Origin: JBDWFY01 sp965275915
Lineage (GTDB): Bacteria; Pseudomonadota; Alphaproteobacteria; Rhizobiales; Stappiaceae
Assembly: GCA_965275915.1 (NCBI GenBank)
Contig: CBDHYI010000006.1
Span: 186,001-250,000 of the forward strand
DNA length: 64,000 bases
Direction of reading: 5' to 3'
Shown here: positions 1 to 8,150 of the stretch, piece by piece
How positions within the stretch are numbered: position 1 is the stretch's first letter
How the letters are laid out: every line of letters starts with the position of its first letter
Position numbers and translations under genes: made by a program
The notes under the pieces: model-generated
Databases searched by the model: none
The model's input: the letters and a program-made list of their open reading frames with translations, nothing else
Told to the model about the DNA's origin: nothing

Positions 1-344
1 CTGACATTGCCGAGCACACTCACAGCGGCATTGGGCGGATCGACGGCAAATGGCCCGTTGGGTGACTTCCAGAGATCGACGAATTTCCGGGCATCCATCT
101 GGCCGGTCAGCCGGTAGGGATGATCGCTGAAAAATATGGTTGCCGGTGCCAATCCCTCGACCGTCATGTTCGTTCCGTCGAACGTCATGGATGCAGCCTG
201 CTGAACATATTCATAACTTGGTCCTGCCGGAACATTGACCGGCAGTGGCGCCGGGGCAGGGGCTTGTTGGGCGGTCTGTGCGAAACTGGCCGTCGTGCCG
301 ATCGCCAGCAGTCCAGCGTAAAAAATTACTGAGAGCCGTCGCAT
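1..344 (-). CDS. exported conserved hypothetical protein, truncated by the window edge
   Basis: An open frame starts at an ATG read leftward from 344 and runs off the left edge, so only about 114 N-terminal residues are visible. The first 22 residues form a Sec signal peptide: MRR, a hydrophobic core, then a probable cleavage after ASFA. A Pro/Ala/Gln-rich stretch follows, then a region containing TIFFSDHPYRLTGQM and FAVDPPNAAVSVLG. Similar periplasmic proteins of unknown function occur in rhizobia (family memory, not searched). The product is probably periplasmic. No function can be given, and the C-terminal part lies outside the window. Read-through without stops to the edge, together with the signal peptide, makes the gene call good. 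Confidence 0.7.
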   Translation of the reverse strand, partial: MRRLSVIFYAGLLAIGTTASFAQTAQQAPAPAPLPVNVPAGPSYEYVQQAASMTFDGTNMTVEGLAPATIFFSDHPYRLTGQMDARKFVDLWKSPNGPFAVDPPNAAVSVLGNV

Positions 345-586
345 TTGAAATACCTCAAATTGTGGTGAGGTTCACAATGTAACAGGCATGCGGTCACGAA
401 ATTGTGATCTAGAGCACTATTTCCGGCTTTGCGTGACAGTTCGAAGTCTGGTTGCGGCGCGGCGGCCTCCGCAATTCCAGCAGGCCGGCGTCAGCCAATT
501 GCATCTTGACGGCAAGACGGATCGGCTGACGCGCTGTCTTTTCCGGATATTCTTATAAGGATGCCGGAATTGGCGCCGTTTGCCGA

Positions 587-958
587 TCAGCGCGCAAAGA
601 TACCAAAAGAATTCCCATCCGGATCGATGCAGTAACCAAATCGTCCCGCCGGGATTGAAATAATATCGGAAATAACTTCGCCGCCGGCGGTCTTCACCCG
701 GTCAAGCGCCTCCTGAAGATCTCCAGGACTGGCAAAATGCACCGTAGGTCCATTACCGGATGCGGCGGGCGTGCCGACATAAAGATGGCCCGCAATGCCC
801 ATGCCGTCGGTTGTAGGGAACATGGCAATTTCATTGGGACCTTCATCCTGCTTTTTCAGGTCAAGGTTAAAGACTGTGTTGTAAAAGGCGATGGATTTGT
901 CGAGATCCGACACGGGAATTTCGGCCCAGAGGGTGAAATGCTGCGGACTGAAGGTCAT
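587..958 (-). CDS. VOC (glyoxalase/bleomycin-resistance fold) family protein
   Basis: This is a 123-residue protein with one vicinal-oxygen-chelate module pair: an N-terminal beta-alpha unit (AEIPVSDLDKSIAFYNTVF) and a C-terminal unit ending in IDPDGNSFGIF, the usual VOC closing motif. The ATG at 958 was chosen because the Shine-Dalgarno-like GGAGA lies just upstream and the fold begins there. The frame stays open further upstream to 1069, but that extension is Arg/Cys/His-rich and unlike the family. VOC proteins include lyases, dioxygenases and drug-binding proteins. No diagnostic substrate residues stand out, so the substrate is unknown. It lies upstream of no obvious partner and is probably monocistronic. 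Confidence 0.85.
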   Translation of the reverse strand: MTFSPQHFTLWAEIPVSDLDKSIAFYNTVFNLDLKKQDEGPNEIAMFPTTDGMGIAGHLYVGTPAASGNGPTVHFASPGDLQEALDRVKTAGGEVISDIISIPAGRFGYCIDPDGNSFGIFAR

Positions 959-1099
959 GATGATTGGTCTCCGTTTGTCTTGGGTGTGACGGAGACATCG
1001 CACAGGCCTGCTGACAACCCTGTGGCAGGAGTGTTGCGGGATGTGGTAGGCCGCAAATTGGAACGCCATACCCGCCCGATATGCTGAGCGGGATGACGT

Positions 1100-2278
1100 T
1101 TATTTCATGTCGCGAAGGGCGCGACAGAACGCATCCAGCTCAGACTCGTTGTTATAGTAATGAACCGATGCTCGAACCACGGCATCAAGGTGTCTTCTTG
1201 GCAGGTCGATTTGAGAGGAGGTGTGCGTGCTAACCGAGACGTTGATGTTGCCTTGTGCGAGGCGCTCCTTTATCTCCAACGGCTTGACCATGTCTTTTGT
1301 GAAGGTAACGATGCCACCCTTTTCAGCGCCGAGATCCTGGACAGTTACGCCGGAAATCAGGTTGAGTTCGCGACGCAAATCTGTCGCCACTGACTTGATC
1401 CGGTTTTCAATCGCGGGCAATCCCAGGCCGAGCGCATATCGAACAGCCGCCCCCAGTCCGATCTGCCCCGCAACAAACCGTTCCCATGTTTCGAAACGCT
1501 TGGCTCCGGGCCGCAACTGATAGGTGTCCGGACCCAGCCAATCGCTGGATTCAAGATCCACAAACGGTGGATGCAGCGTATCGACAATATCCTTGTCGAC
1601 ATAGAGAAATCCGGTGCCGCGAGGCCCGCGAAGATATTTTCTGCCGGTTCCTGACAGGAAATGGCAGCCAAGGTGTTTGACATCGAGGTCAAGCTGCCCG
1701 GCTGACTGGCAGGCATCCAGCAAATAGAGAATGCCGTACTCCCGCGCAATCTCGCCAACGGCGGCAGCCGGATTAATCAGCCCGCCCTGTGTCGGAATGT
1801 GGGTCAGCGAGATAAGCCGCGTTCTTGGCGTAATCGCCTGTTTCAGCGCACTCAGGTCGATCTGGCCGTCAGCATCGTCATCAATCAGAATGATCTCGAT
1901 CCCATGCTGTGCTTTTGCTTGAAGAAGAGCGACGTAGTTGGAGACATATTCCGCACGGCAGGTCAGAACCTGATCACCGGCCTTAAAGGGAATGGAGTAA
2001 AACGCCATATCCCAGGCTCGTGTGGCGTTTTCTATAAATGCGATTTCTGACGGATCCGCATTCAGGAGGGCAGCGAGGGCGGAGTAAAAGTCATCGAAAA
2101 CAGTCTTCGCGACTGCGTGGGCTTCGTAGCCACCGATGCGGGCTTCAAGATCGAGATGTTTTTTGACGGCGTTGATGGTGCAAAGCGGCGGGAGCGATGA
2201 GCCGGCATTGTTCAGATGGATGACGGTTTCACAACCGGGCGTGTCTGCGCGTACTTTTGAAAGGTCAATAGTTGACAA
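1100..2278 (-). CDS. class V aminotransferase-fold PLP enzyme (cysteine desulfurase/C-S lyase-like)
   Basis: This 392-residue protein has the fold-type I, class V pattern. HLNNAGSSLPP sits near residue 21, the PLP-ring aspartate is in YLLDACQSAG (D188), and the Schiff-base lysine is K214 in SGTGRKYLRGPRG. The family includes isopenicillin-N epimerase-like proteins, selenocysteine lyases and C-S lyases such as the EgtE type. The motif GxxRKxLRGPRGxGFLY is shared by this branch. No sulfur-acceptor cysteine loop typical of IscS/SufS is evident near the C-terminus. The substrate cannot be set from sequence. It is divergent from the gamma-glutamylcyclotransferase-like gene at 2416, which hints at thiol metabolism, but this is only inference. 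Confidence 0.85.
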   Translation of the reverse strand: MSTIDLSKVRADTPGCETVIHLNNAGSSLPPLCTINAVKKHLDLEARIGGYEAHAVAKTVFDDFYSALAALLNADPSEIAFIENATRAWDMAFYSIPFKAGDQVLTCRAEYVSNYVALLQAKAQHGIEIILIDDDADGQIDLSALKQAITPRTRLISLTHIPTQGGLINPAAAVGEIAREYGILYLLDACQSAGQLDLDVKHLGCHFLSGTGRKYLRGPRGTGFLYVDKDIVDTLHPPFVDLESSDWLGPDTYQLRPGAKRFETWERFVAGQIGLGAAVRYALGLGLPAIENRIKSVATDLRRELNLISGVTVQDLGAEKGGIVTFTKDMVKPLEIKERLAQGNINVSVSTHTSSQIDLPRRHLDAVVRASVHYYNNESELDAFCRALRDMK

Positions 2279-2415
2279 GGAGGGACCCCGACGGATTGTC
2301 TCTTGATGTTACTTCCGTAGGACTATTTGATGAAACGTGGTGATTGCAAGACATTCATGTAATGTCCTGCCCCGAACTCGCGTTGACAGGACAGATTGAG
2401 GAAACGAATATCTCA

Positions 2416-3015
2416 GTGACGGACAATCCTGTTTTTCATTATTTTGGTTACGGTTCCCTGGTCAACGGCCGAACCCGGACCGGCGCCGGCCGAACCTGGA
2501 CCGGTACGCTGAAAGGATGGAAACGCCAGTGGCGTATCGCGGGGCAGACTCCGCGCGGAAAGATATGCACGCTGACAGTCATCGCAGAACCGTCCTCATC
2601 TATTCGCGGCGTAATCGTTGAAGATCAGGTTCATCGGCTTGCGGATCTCGACAAACGGGAGTGGCGGTATGACCGCTACCGTTTTTCGACCTCCGAGTTT
2701 TCTGCGGATGAAACCCGGTCCGGCGCCGTGTCCTCTCAATCGGCATTTATTTACAGCGCTAAACAGGATCACTATCGTTGGGGAGACGATGAGCATCCGA
2801 TCCTTCAAAGTTATGTCGATTGCGTGCTTAAGGGTTTTCTTTCGCTTTGGGGTGAAGAGGGTGTTCGGCACTTCGTGGAGGAGACGGAAGGATGGCATGT
2901 GCCGATGCTGCGTGACCGGGACGAGCCGATTTACCCCAGAGCCGAACGCCTGACGCCGGAAGAAGCTGAGATGTTTGACGACATTCTGCATAATCATGGT
3001 GCACGCTGGCTGTGA
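2416..3015 (+). CDS. gamma-glutamylcyclotransferase-like (AIG2/GGCT fold) protein
   Basis: The protein carries the GGCT-fold signature FGYGSLVNGRTR at its start and LADLDKREWRYDRYRF in the middle, where the Glu of KRE matches the family's catalytic Glu position. Proteins of this fold open gamma-glutamyl amines or peptides to release 5-oxoproline, but many members have other or unknown substrates. I chose the GTG at 2416 (199 residues) because GAGGAAA lies about ten bases upstream and the fold begins at once. In-frame alternatives are ATG 2362 and TTG 2344, which add residues that look non-family. It is convergent with the VIT-family gene that ends at 3055. Confidence 0.75.
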   Translation: MTDNPVFHYFGYGSLVNGRTRTGAGRTWTGTLKGWKRQWRIAGQTPRGKICTLTVIAEPSSSIRGVIVEDQVHRLADLDKREWRYDRYRFSTSEFSADETRSGAVSSQSAFIYSAKQDHYRWGDDEHPILQSYVDCVLKGFLSLWGEEGVRHFVEETEGWHVPMLRDRDEPIYPRAERLTPEEAEMFDDILHNHGARWL

Positions 3016-3054
3016 AATTCGCCCTCTGAAGCCCGGTCAGCCCTTGATCCGTTT

Positions 3055-3777
3055 TTAATGTGCCAATCCTTGCAGCAAATAACCAACGACCCAGGCGATG
3101 CCCGCCGCGCTCATGCCGATCGCGGCTGTTTCCAAGCCGGAGATGGACCACTTGACGGTCGACCAGCGGGACTTCACCGAACCGATCCCGAAAAACACCA
3201 AAGCTGTCATTCCAGCGGCGAGCGCTGCGGAAAAGGGAAATCCGAACAAAAAGGGAATGAGAGGAACGGCACCGCACAAACAGAATGCGAGGAAGGTCGC
3301 GAGCGCGGATCTGAACGGCGACCGTTGCACATTGGACAGACCGTGCTCTTCGTTCAGCATCGTGTCGATCCAGTTTTCTTTTTTGCCGGTAATCAGTGCA
3401 ACCAGGCGTTCAAGCTGAGAGCCCGTGTATCCTTTCAATCTGTAGATCTGACGGATTTCTTCCCGCTCCCCTTCAGGAAACAGGGCAATATGTCTCTCCT
3501 CCATTGCCCTGAGCCGCTCGTAATCTTCGATCTCGGCCTTCGTGCCGGCATAGTTTGCCGCCGCCATGGAAAATCCGTCCGCAAACAGATTGGCAATCCC
3601 CAATACCAGCACGATGCCTGATGACAGTTCCGCCCCGACGGCGCCGGCCACAATGGCAAATGTTGTAACCGCCCCGTCGATACCGCCATAGACCCAGTCG
3701 CGCAGATAATTGACCTTCGGCCCTGCTGTCAGCCGTTCAACGATGGCTTCCGTGGAGTGATCATGCTCAAGCTGCAT
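3055..3777 (-). CDS. VIT1/CCC1-family transporter
   Basis: The 240-residue membrane protein matches the VIT1/CCC1 iron-manganese transporter family. It has a short N-terminus, then YLRDWVYGGIDGAVTTFAIV leading into helix 1, followed by ANLFADGFSMAAANY in helix 2. A charged cytoplasmic region of about 70 residues rich in Glu and Arg (EREEIRQIYRLKGYTG) resembles the metal-binding cytoplasmic segment of the family. Three further C-terminal helices span roughly residues 155-238. The expected role is export or sequestration of Fe(II) or Mn(II) across the inner membrane. It is divergent from the DAHP synthase gene at 3934, with about 156 bases between them. Confidence 0.88.
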   Translation of the reverse strand: MQLEHDHSTEAIVERLTAGPKVNYLRDWVYGGIDGAVTTFAIVAGAVGAELSSGIVLVLGIANLFADGFSMAAANYAGTKAEIEDYERLRAMEERHIALFPEGEREEIRQIYRLKGYTGSQLERLVALITGKKENWIDTMLNEEHGLSNVQRSPFRSALATFLAFCLCGAVPLIPFLFGFPFSAALAAGMTALVFFGIGSVKSRWSTVKWSISGLETAAIGMSAAGIAWVVGYLLQGLAH

Positions 3778-3933
3778 GGGACATCGCGAAAAAAGTTGGT
3801 TTCATCTGGTTTTTGACATTGTGGACGTGTATAACGCCGCGCACATTGATGCAGTTCAATATCATTCAGTTTGATCAACATCGTCTGTGTGACGAACAGA
3901 GTGGCCTGCGGAATAGAATATCAGGAGTGAGTA

Positions 3934-5316
3934 ATGGCTGAGAAATGGACACCGGATTCCTGGAGGTCTAAGCCAGCAATGCAAATGCCGGACTTTCCGG
4001 ACAAAGCGCGGCTTGGCGAAGTAGAAGCACGCCTTGCAACATATCCTCCTTTGGTATTTGCAGGTGAGGCGCGCAAGCTGAAAGATCAGTTGGCCGAAGT
4101 TGCGCATGGACGCGGATTTCTGCTGCAGGGTGGAGATTGCGCCGAATCCTTTGCCGAACATCACCCCGACAACATCCGGGACTTTTTCAGAGTATTCCTG
4201 CAAATGGCGGTTGTGCTGACCTACGCCGCTGCTCAGCCGGTTGTCAAAGTCGGCCGTATTGCCGGCCAGTTTGCCAAACCGCGCTCTTCGCCTACCGAAA
4301 AGCAGGGCGACATTGAACTCCCCAGTTATCGCGGCGATATCATCAATGACATCGCATTCTCGCCTGAGGGCCGTGTGCCGGACCCCAATCGGCAGGAAAT
4401 GGCCTACCGGCAGTCGGCAGCGACACTGAACCTGTTGCGCGCATTTGCTCAGGGCGGATTTGCAAATCTGGACCATGTCCATCGATGGACACTCGGCTTT
4501 GTCAAAGACACGCCGCAGTCCGGCCGTTATCAAGCGGTCGCGGACAGAATTTCCGAAGCCTTGGATTTTATGCAGGCGTGCGGCATCGATCCTGACTCGG
4601 TCCCAGCACTGCGGTCGACCGACTTCTTCACCAGCCACGAGGCGCTGCTGCTGGGCTACGAGGAAGCTTTTGCGCGCGTGGATTCAACATCCGGTGACTG
4701 GTACGCCACGTCCGGCCATATGGTTTGGATCGGCGACCGGACACGGCAACCGGACAATGCTCATGTCGAGTTTTTCCGGGGCGTCAAGAATCCGATCGGC
4801 ATCAAGTGCGGGCCGTCACTGGAACCGGACGAACTCATCCGGCTGCTTGATATTCTCAATCCGGAAGACGAGGCAGGCCGTATGACGCTGATCTGCCGCT
4901 TCGGTGCCGACAAGGTGTTCGATCATCTGCCGAAACTGGTGCGGGCCGTTGAACGGGAAGGGCGGACTGTTGTCTGGTCGTCCGATCCCATGCACGGCAA
5001 TACGATCAAGGCGTCGACCGGCTTCAAGACACGACCGTTCGACCGGATCCTGAAGGAAGTTGAAGCGTTTTTCGCGGTCCATCGTGCAGAGGGCACCCAT
5101 GCCGGTGGCGTGCATGTTGAAATGACCGGCAAGAATGTCACCGAGTGCACAGGGGGTGCGCGTGCGATTTCCGAAGACGACCTTTCGGACCGCTACCACA
5201 CCCATTGCGATCCGCGGCTGAATGCCGATCAGGCGCTTGAGCTGGCGTTCCTGATTGCGGAAAACCTCAAAAAGGAGCGTGACGAGCGACTGGAAACGGT
5301 CGCAATCGGCGCATAG
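3934..5316 (+). CDS. aroG: class II 3-deoxy-7-phosphoheptulonate synthase
   Basis: This 460-residue plant/Mycobacterium-type (class II) DAHP synthase condenses phosphoenolpyruvate with erythrose 4-phosphate, the first step of the shikimate pathway. The class II landmarks are present: metal ligand Cys in LQGGDCAESF (C69), GRIAGQFAKPRSSPTE for substrate binding, SDPMHGNT (metal His), HVEMTGKNVTECTGG (metal Glu) and THCDPRLN (metal Asp). AGGAG lies six bases before the ATG. The gene stands alone and is closed by a strong intrinsic terminator at 5349-5376. The symbol aroG is a convention; aroF or aroH are used elsewhere for the same enzyme. Confidence 0.95.
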   Translation: MAEKWTPDSWRSKPAMQMPDFPDKARLGEVEARLATYPPLVFAGEARKLKDQLAEVAHGRGFLLQGGDCAESFAEHHPDNIRDFFRVFLQMAVVLTYAAAQPVVKVGRIAGQFAKPRSSPTEKQGDIELPSYRGDIINDIAFSPEGRVPDPNRQEMAYRQSAATLNLLRAFAQGGFANLDHVHRWTLGFVKDTPQSGRYQAVADRISEALDFMQACGIDPDSVPALRSTDFFTSHEALLLGYEEAFARVDSTSGDWYATSGHMVWIGDRTRQPDNAHVEFFRGVKNPIGIKCGPSLEPDELIRLLDILNPEDEAGRMTLICRFGADKVFDHLPKLVRAVEREGRTVVWSSDPMHGNTIKASTGFKTRPFDRILKEVEAFFAVHRAEGTHAGGVHVEMTGKNVTECTGGARAISEDDLSDRYHTHCDPRLNADQALELAFLIAENLKKERDERLETVAIGA

Positions 5317-5348
5317 GCAAGTCACGTTCATCCCCATAACGAAGATGA

Positions 5349-5376
5349 GAGGCGGGTCTTGACCCGCTTCTTTTTT
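5349..5376 (+). terminator. Rho-independent terminator after the DAHP synthase gene
   Basis: A ten-base-pair stem (GAGGCGGGTC with GACCCGCTTC, one G-T pair) with a minimal TT loop is followed at once by six T residues, 33 bases after the stop codon. Confidence 0.9.
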
Positions 5377-5502
5377 GCGAGTCCTTGTTTAGCTTTGTAG
5401 CGGCTAATTTAATCGTATTTTTACAAAACGATGATCAATATGATGCCCGTCAAAAAGCGTGATTAAGCGCCTTCGCAAGAAAATAATTGTGGTGAACTGT
5501 GC

Positions 5503-6045
5503 ATGACAGACCTGATGACAATGCGCAATTTGTCCTTTCTGCATGTTGAAGATAACAACTTCATGCGGACGCTTGTGCGTACGATCCTGCAGGGATTCGG
5601 CGTGCGGAATGTTTATGAAGCGGCCGATGGTGCCGACGGCCTTGAAGTGCTTGCCGAGCGGGATCCGGACATTGTCATTTGCGATTGGGTGATGACGCCG
5701 GTTGACGGCGCCGAATTTCTTCGACTGATGAGGGGAAGCGGTGATCCGGGCCTTGCGCAAAAACCTGTGATCATGTTGTCGGCACATACACAGAAAGCCA
5801 ACGTGCTTGAGGCGATGCGGCTGGGTTCAACTGAGTATCTGGCCAAACCGATCTCACCTAAATCCCTTTATATGCGGATCAATCGTGTCCTGACGAACCC
5901 CCAAACAGTGATCAATTCCAAGTCAAACCCTGTACCGGCGTCCCAATCCGAGGCCGAGGATCAGGAAGCGGACACCGTTTCGCAAAAACCGGAGCCACAG
6001 GGGGTGGAACCGGAAAACACCGACGAAGAATTTGCAATGCTGTAG
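5503..6045 (+). CDS. stand-alone response-regulator receiver protein with acidic tail
   Basis: Residues 10-130 form a REC domain. The acidic pair is E16/D17 (HVEDNN), the phospho-acceptor Asp is D61 in VICDWVMTPVDG, the switch serine is S93 (MLSAHT) and the conserved lysine is K115 (YLAKPIS). All catalytic residues are intact. From about residue 131 to 180 there is no domain, only a Pro/Glu/Asp/Gln-rich tail ending in EEFAML, so there is no output domain of a known kind. The role is likely CheY-like phosphorelay or protein interaction. No histidine kinase is adjacent. Two in-frame ATGs follow closely (M5 and M7), and the upstream Shine-Dalgarno is weak, so the exact start is uncertain. Confidence 0.9.
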   Translation: MTDLMTMRNLSFLHVEDNNFMRTLVRTILQGFGVRNVYEAADGADGLEVLAERDPDIVICDWVMTPVDGAEFLRLMRGSGDPGLAQKPVIMLSAHTQKANVLEAMRLGSTEYLAKPISPKSLYMRINRVLTNPQTVINSKSNPVPASQSEAEDQEADTVSQKPEPQGVEPENTDEEFAML

Positions 6046-6120
6046 CCGGACCAATCGGCCCTGTCGGTAGGATCGACAAACGGCTTCAATCTGCTGGGTC
6101 AGGCCGGTCAACCGGGCATT

Positions 6121-6220
6121 TAGAGCAATTCTCGCGATCCTTGGATCGCGTGAAATGCTCCAGACCTTTGTTTGACGCGTATCCTTGTCGCAAAGGTCAT
6201 CCGACCTTTACGGGATACGC
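6121..6220. repeat. intergenic palindromic element (paired hairpins)
   Basis: Two inverted repeats lie side by side. The first pairs 6123-6140 with 6143-6160 around a TT loop; its core CGCGATCC/GGATCGCG is perfect. The second pairs GCGTATCC (6177-6184) with GGATACGC (6213-6220), and nested inside it AAAGGT (6192-6197) pairs with ACCTTT (6204-6209). The outer ends read TAGAGCA, and a similar AGAGCACTATTTCC occurs near 411. It resembles the small mosaic palindromes scattered between genes in Rhizobiales. Copy number outside this window is unknown. Confidence 0.6.
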
Positions 6221-6309
6221 TATAGCCTGCTTTTCACACCCTTCCTTCCAGCTCTTTGCCGTTTGATCCGCCATTTTAAGTATATTTATGGGTCTATGCC
6301 CTGGCGGCC

Positions 6310-6783
6310 CTAAAGACCCAGTGTCGGCGAAGCCGCTCCGCGCAAGATTTGTGTCAGGAAACCGTAGTCCTGTCCGCCCGTGCGGGTTTTGCGGTCGATG
6401 AAATCAAAGACTTTTCCGTCTTTGATACCGTAGTCGGCTATATCCCTGACCCGACCTTCTTCGTCAAAATAGACGGCCACAACGCGCTGATCGACGATAT
6501 CTTCCTTAAAGAATGCAACCTGCTCGCTCTTTTGGGAAATGTAGTAGTATGTTTCGCCATTTATTGTTGAGGTTGTGGATGGTGTTCCCAGGAGAAGTTC
6601 CACCTGTTCGGCGCTTGAACCGACCTGTATCTCCTGCAGGGTATCCTCCGGAATAACATGGCCGCGTTGCAGAGTTTTGGTGAAACAGCCCGACAAAGAA
6701 ACGGCCAGGACGAGGCCCAAAGCCAGTGTCTGGACCTTGCGTTTGCCGCTTGTGAAATCTATAGCCGGTTTCATGACTCGCAT
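6310..6783 (-). CDS. bamE: outer-membrane lipoprotein of the BamE/SmpA-OmlA family
   Basis: The 157-residue precursor has a lipoprotein signal peptide (KRKVQTL, hydrophobic core, lipobox LSGC with C33). A SmpA/OmlA domain follows at about residues 45-115, containing IQVGSSAEQVELLLGTPS and the strand YFDEEGRVRDIADYG. BamE stabilises the BAM complex that inserts beta-barrel proteins, whose core BamA is encoded at 60563. The ATG at 6783 was chosen because AGGAGGT sits eleven bases upstream. A second ATG at 6774 is possible, and the longer frame upstream lacks a signal sequence. It is divergent from the chaperone gene at 6875. Confidence 0.88.
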   Translation of the reverse strand: MRVMKPAIDFTSGKRKVQTLALGLVLAVSLSGCFTKTLQRGHVIPEDTLQEIQVGSSAEQVELLLGTPSTTSTINGETYYYISQKSEQVAFFKEDIVDQRVVAVYFDEEGRVRDIADYGIKDGKVFDFIDRKTRTGGQDYGFLTQILRGAASPTLGL

Positions 6784-6874
6784 TTCGGACGCAGACCTCC
6801 TATGCATTCCGATCAAATCCCTAAACCGCATCCGGTCACAAGGCAACAGTGACCCATAGTGGAAGGTCACCAAG

Positions 6875-7399
6875 ATGTTCGGCCTCTTCAAACGGACCGA
6901 TGACCAGGCAGTTTTCGGCATTTATAGCCAGATCGTGGCGCAGTCGCGGCAACAGTACTTTTACAGCACTCTCTCGGTGCCTGATACGGTCGACGGCCGC
7001 TACGACATGATCGTTTTACATCTTGTTCTTTTATTCCACCGCTTTCAGTCTGAAGACAAGGAGGTGCAGAGCTTCGGTCAGCAGGTTTTCGACTTGTTTT
7101 TTAAAGATATGGACAGGAATCTGAGGGAAATGGGGGTCAGCGACACGGGAGTCCCCAGAAAGGTGAAGAAGATGGTTGAAGCGTTCTACGGACGGGCCAA
7201 CGCTTATCTTCCTTTCCTGGAAACGGGTGATTCGCAAAATCTGGCGCCGGCCCTGGCACGAAATATTTATTCTGAGGCCGGAAACGATGCGAACAGCCGA
7301 GCTCTGGCGGACTACACAATCCAGTGCGTCGATGCGCTCAAGGCTCAGGCCGCCAAGCAAATGATGAAAGGCGAAATAGCCTGGCCGAATACTGCGTGA
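6875..7399 (+). CDS. ubiquinol-cytochrome c chaperone (CBP3-like) family protein
   Basis: The 174-residue protein matches the CBP3/UQCC1 chaperone family (PF03981). It opens with MFGLFKR, then the helix region YSQIVAQSRQQYFYSTLSVPDTVDGRYDM, and further on FDLFFKDMDRNLREMGVSD and KVKKMVEAFYGRANAY, all typical of the family. In mitochondria the family helps to assemble the cytochrome bc1 complex; a matching role in bacteria is assumed. It is followed after 18 bases by the DUF177 gene, a pairing common in alphaproteobacteria, so the two are likely co-transcribed. Confidence 0.9.
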   Translation: MFGLFKRTDDQAVFGIYSQIVAQSRQQYFYSTLSVPDTVDGRYDMIVLHLVLLFHRFQSEDKEVQSFGQQVFDLFFKDMDRNLREMGVSDTGVPRKVKKMVEAFYGRANAYLPFLETGDSQNLAPALARNIYSEAGNDANSRALADYTIQCVDALKAQAAKQMMKGEIAWPNTA

Positions 7400-7417
7400 G
7401 ACAGGTGCGAAAATAAC

Positions 7418-7984
7418 ATGGTTCAGAACACCAAGCCGATCTCCAAGCCCTTCAAAATTGACCAGCTCGGCAGTGCCGGGACCGTCGTCGAGCTTGACGC
7501 CGGGCCTGAGGAAATGGCTGCTCTGGTTCGCTTCGCCGATCTGGAGGATATGCAACGTTTTCACGTTCGTTTTGAGTTGTCGTCCTGGAGAAAAACCGGT
7601 GTGAGAGTGTCCGGAGTAATCGAAACGGCCATGACACGGCAGTGTGTCGTAAGCCTTGTTCCGATTGATGTTTCAATGTCCGAAGACTTTTCAGTGACAT
7701 TTGCACCGTTGGACGAAGAGGATCAGTATCGCGTTACGCCCAACGAAGATGGTGAAATCGAATTCGACTTTGAGAGTGCCGATCCGCCGGAATTTTTCGA
7801 GCATGGAACAATTGACCTGGGTGCTGTTGCGGTCGAACAGTTTCTGCTTATGCTGGACCCTTACCCGCGGGCGGGAGGCGTCGAGTTCGAAACCTTCTCG
7901 ACCGATCCTGAGGGGCCGGACGCGGAAGATGACAAGCCGCGGTCTCCGTTTTCCGTTCTTTCCGAACTCAAAAAGCCCGACTGA
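7418..7984 (+). CDS. DUF177 (YceD-like) domain protein
   Basis: The 188-residue protein has the DUF177/YceD pattern: a basic beta-rich N-terminal half with VSGVIETAMTRQCVVSLVPI, then an acidic segment (DEEDQYRVTPNEDGEIEFDF) and the closing IDLGAVAVEQFLLMLDPYPRAGG. In bacteria and plastids the family is linked to 23S rRNA accumulation and is often near rpmF-plsX-fabH. Here plsX is 166 bases downstream with no rpmF between, as in many alphaproteobacteria. In the canonical zinc-like version the C-terminal part has cysteines; here only one (RQCVV) is seen. The molecular function is not established. Confidence 0.88.
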   Translation: MVQNTKPISKPFKIDQLGSAGTVVELDAGPEEMAALVRFADLEDMQRFHVRFELSSWRKTGVRVSGVIETAMTRQCVVSLVPIDVSMSEDFSVTFAPLDEEDQYRVTPNEDGEIEFDFESADPPEFFEHGTIDLGAVAVEQFLLMLDPYPRAGGVEFETFSTDPEGPDAEDDKPRSPFSVLSELKKPD

Positions 7985-8150
7985 TCTCATGGCTTTGCCG
8001 GGTTTGTGGGCGCGAATGAGAAAACTGTTGTCACGACGCTTGAAAACGTTATGTTCCCGGACTGGTTGCCGCTCCTCGCAGGTTGCCATTCGGCTGGTCG
8101 ACAAAGCTATTCGCATCTAGCTCCACAACGAAGGTCTGGCGAAAAGCCAT

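Noticed and set aside
737..1087. Plus-strand frame opposite the VOC gene
   Set aside because: Shadow of a real gene on the other strand; no ribosome site or motif.
3862..4638. Long open frame antisense to the DAHP synthase gene
   Set aside because: It lies wholly opposite a clear class II DAHP synthase, has no family resemblance and no ribosome site.
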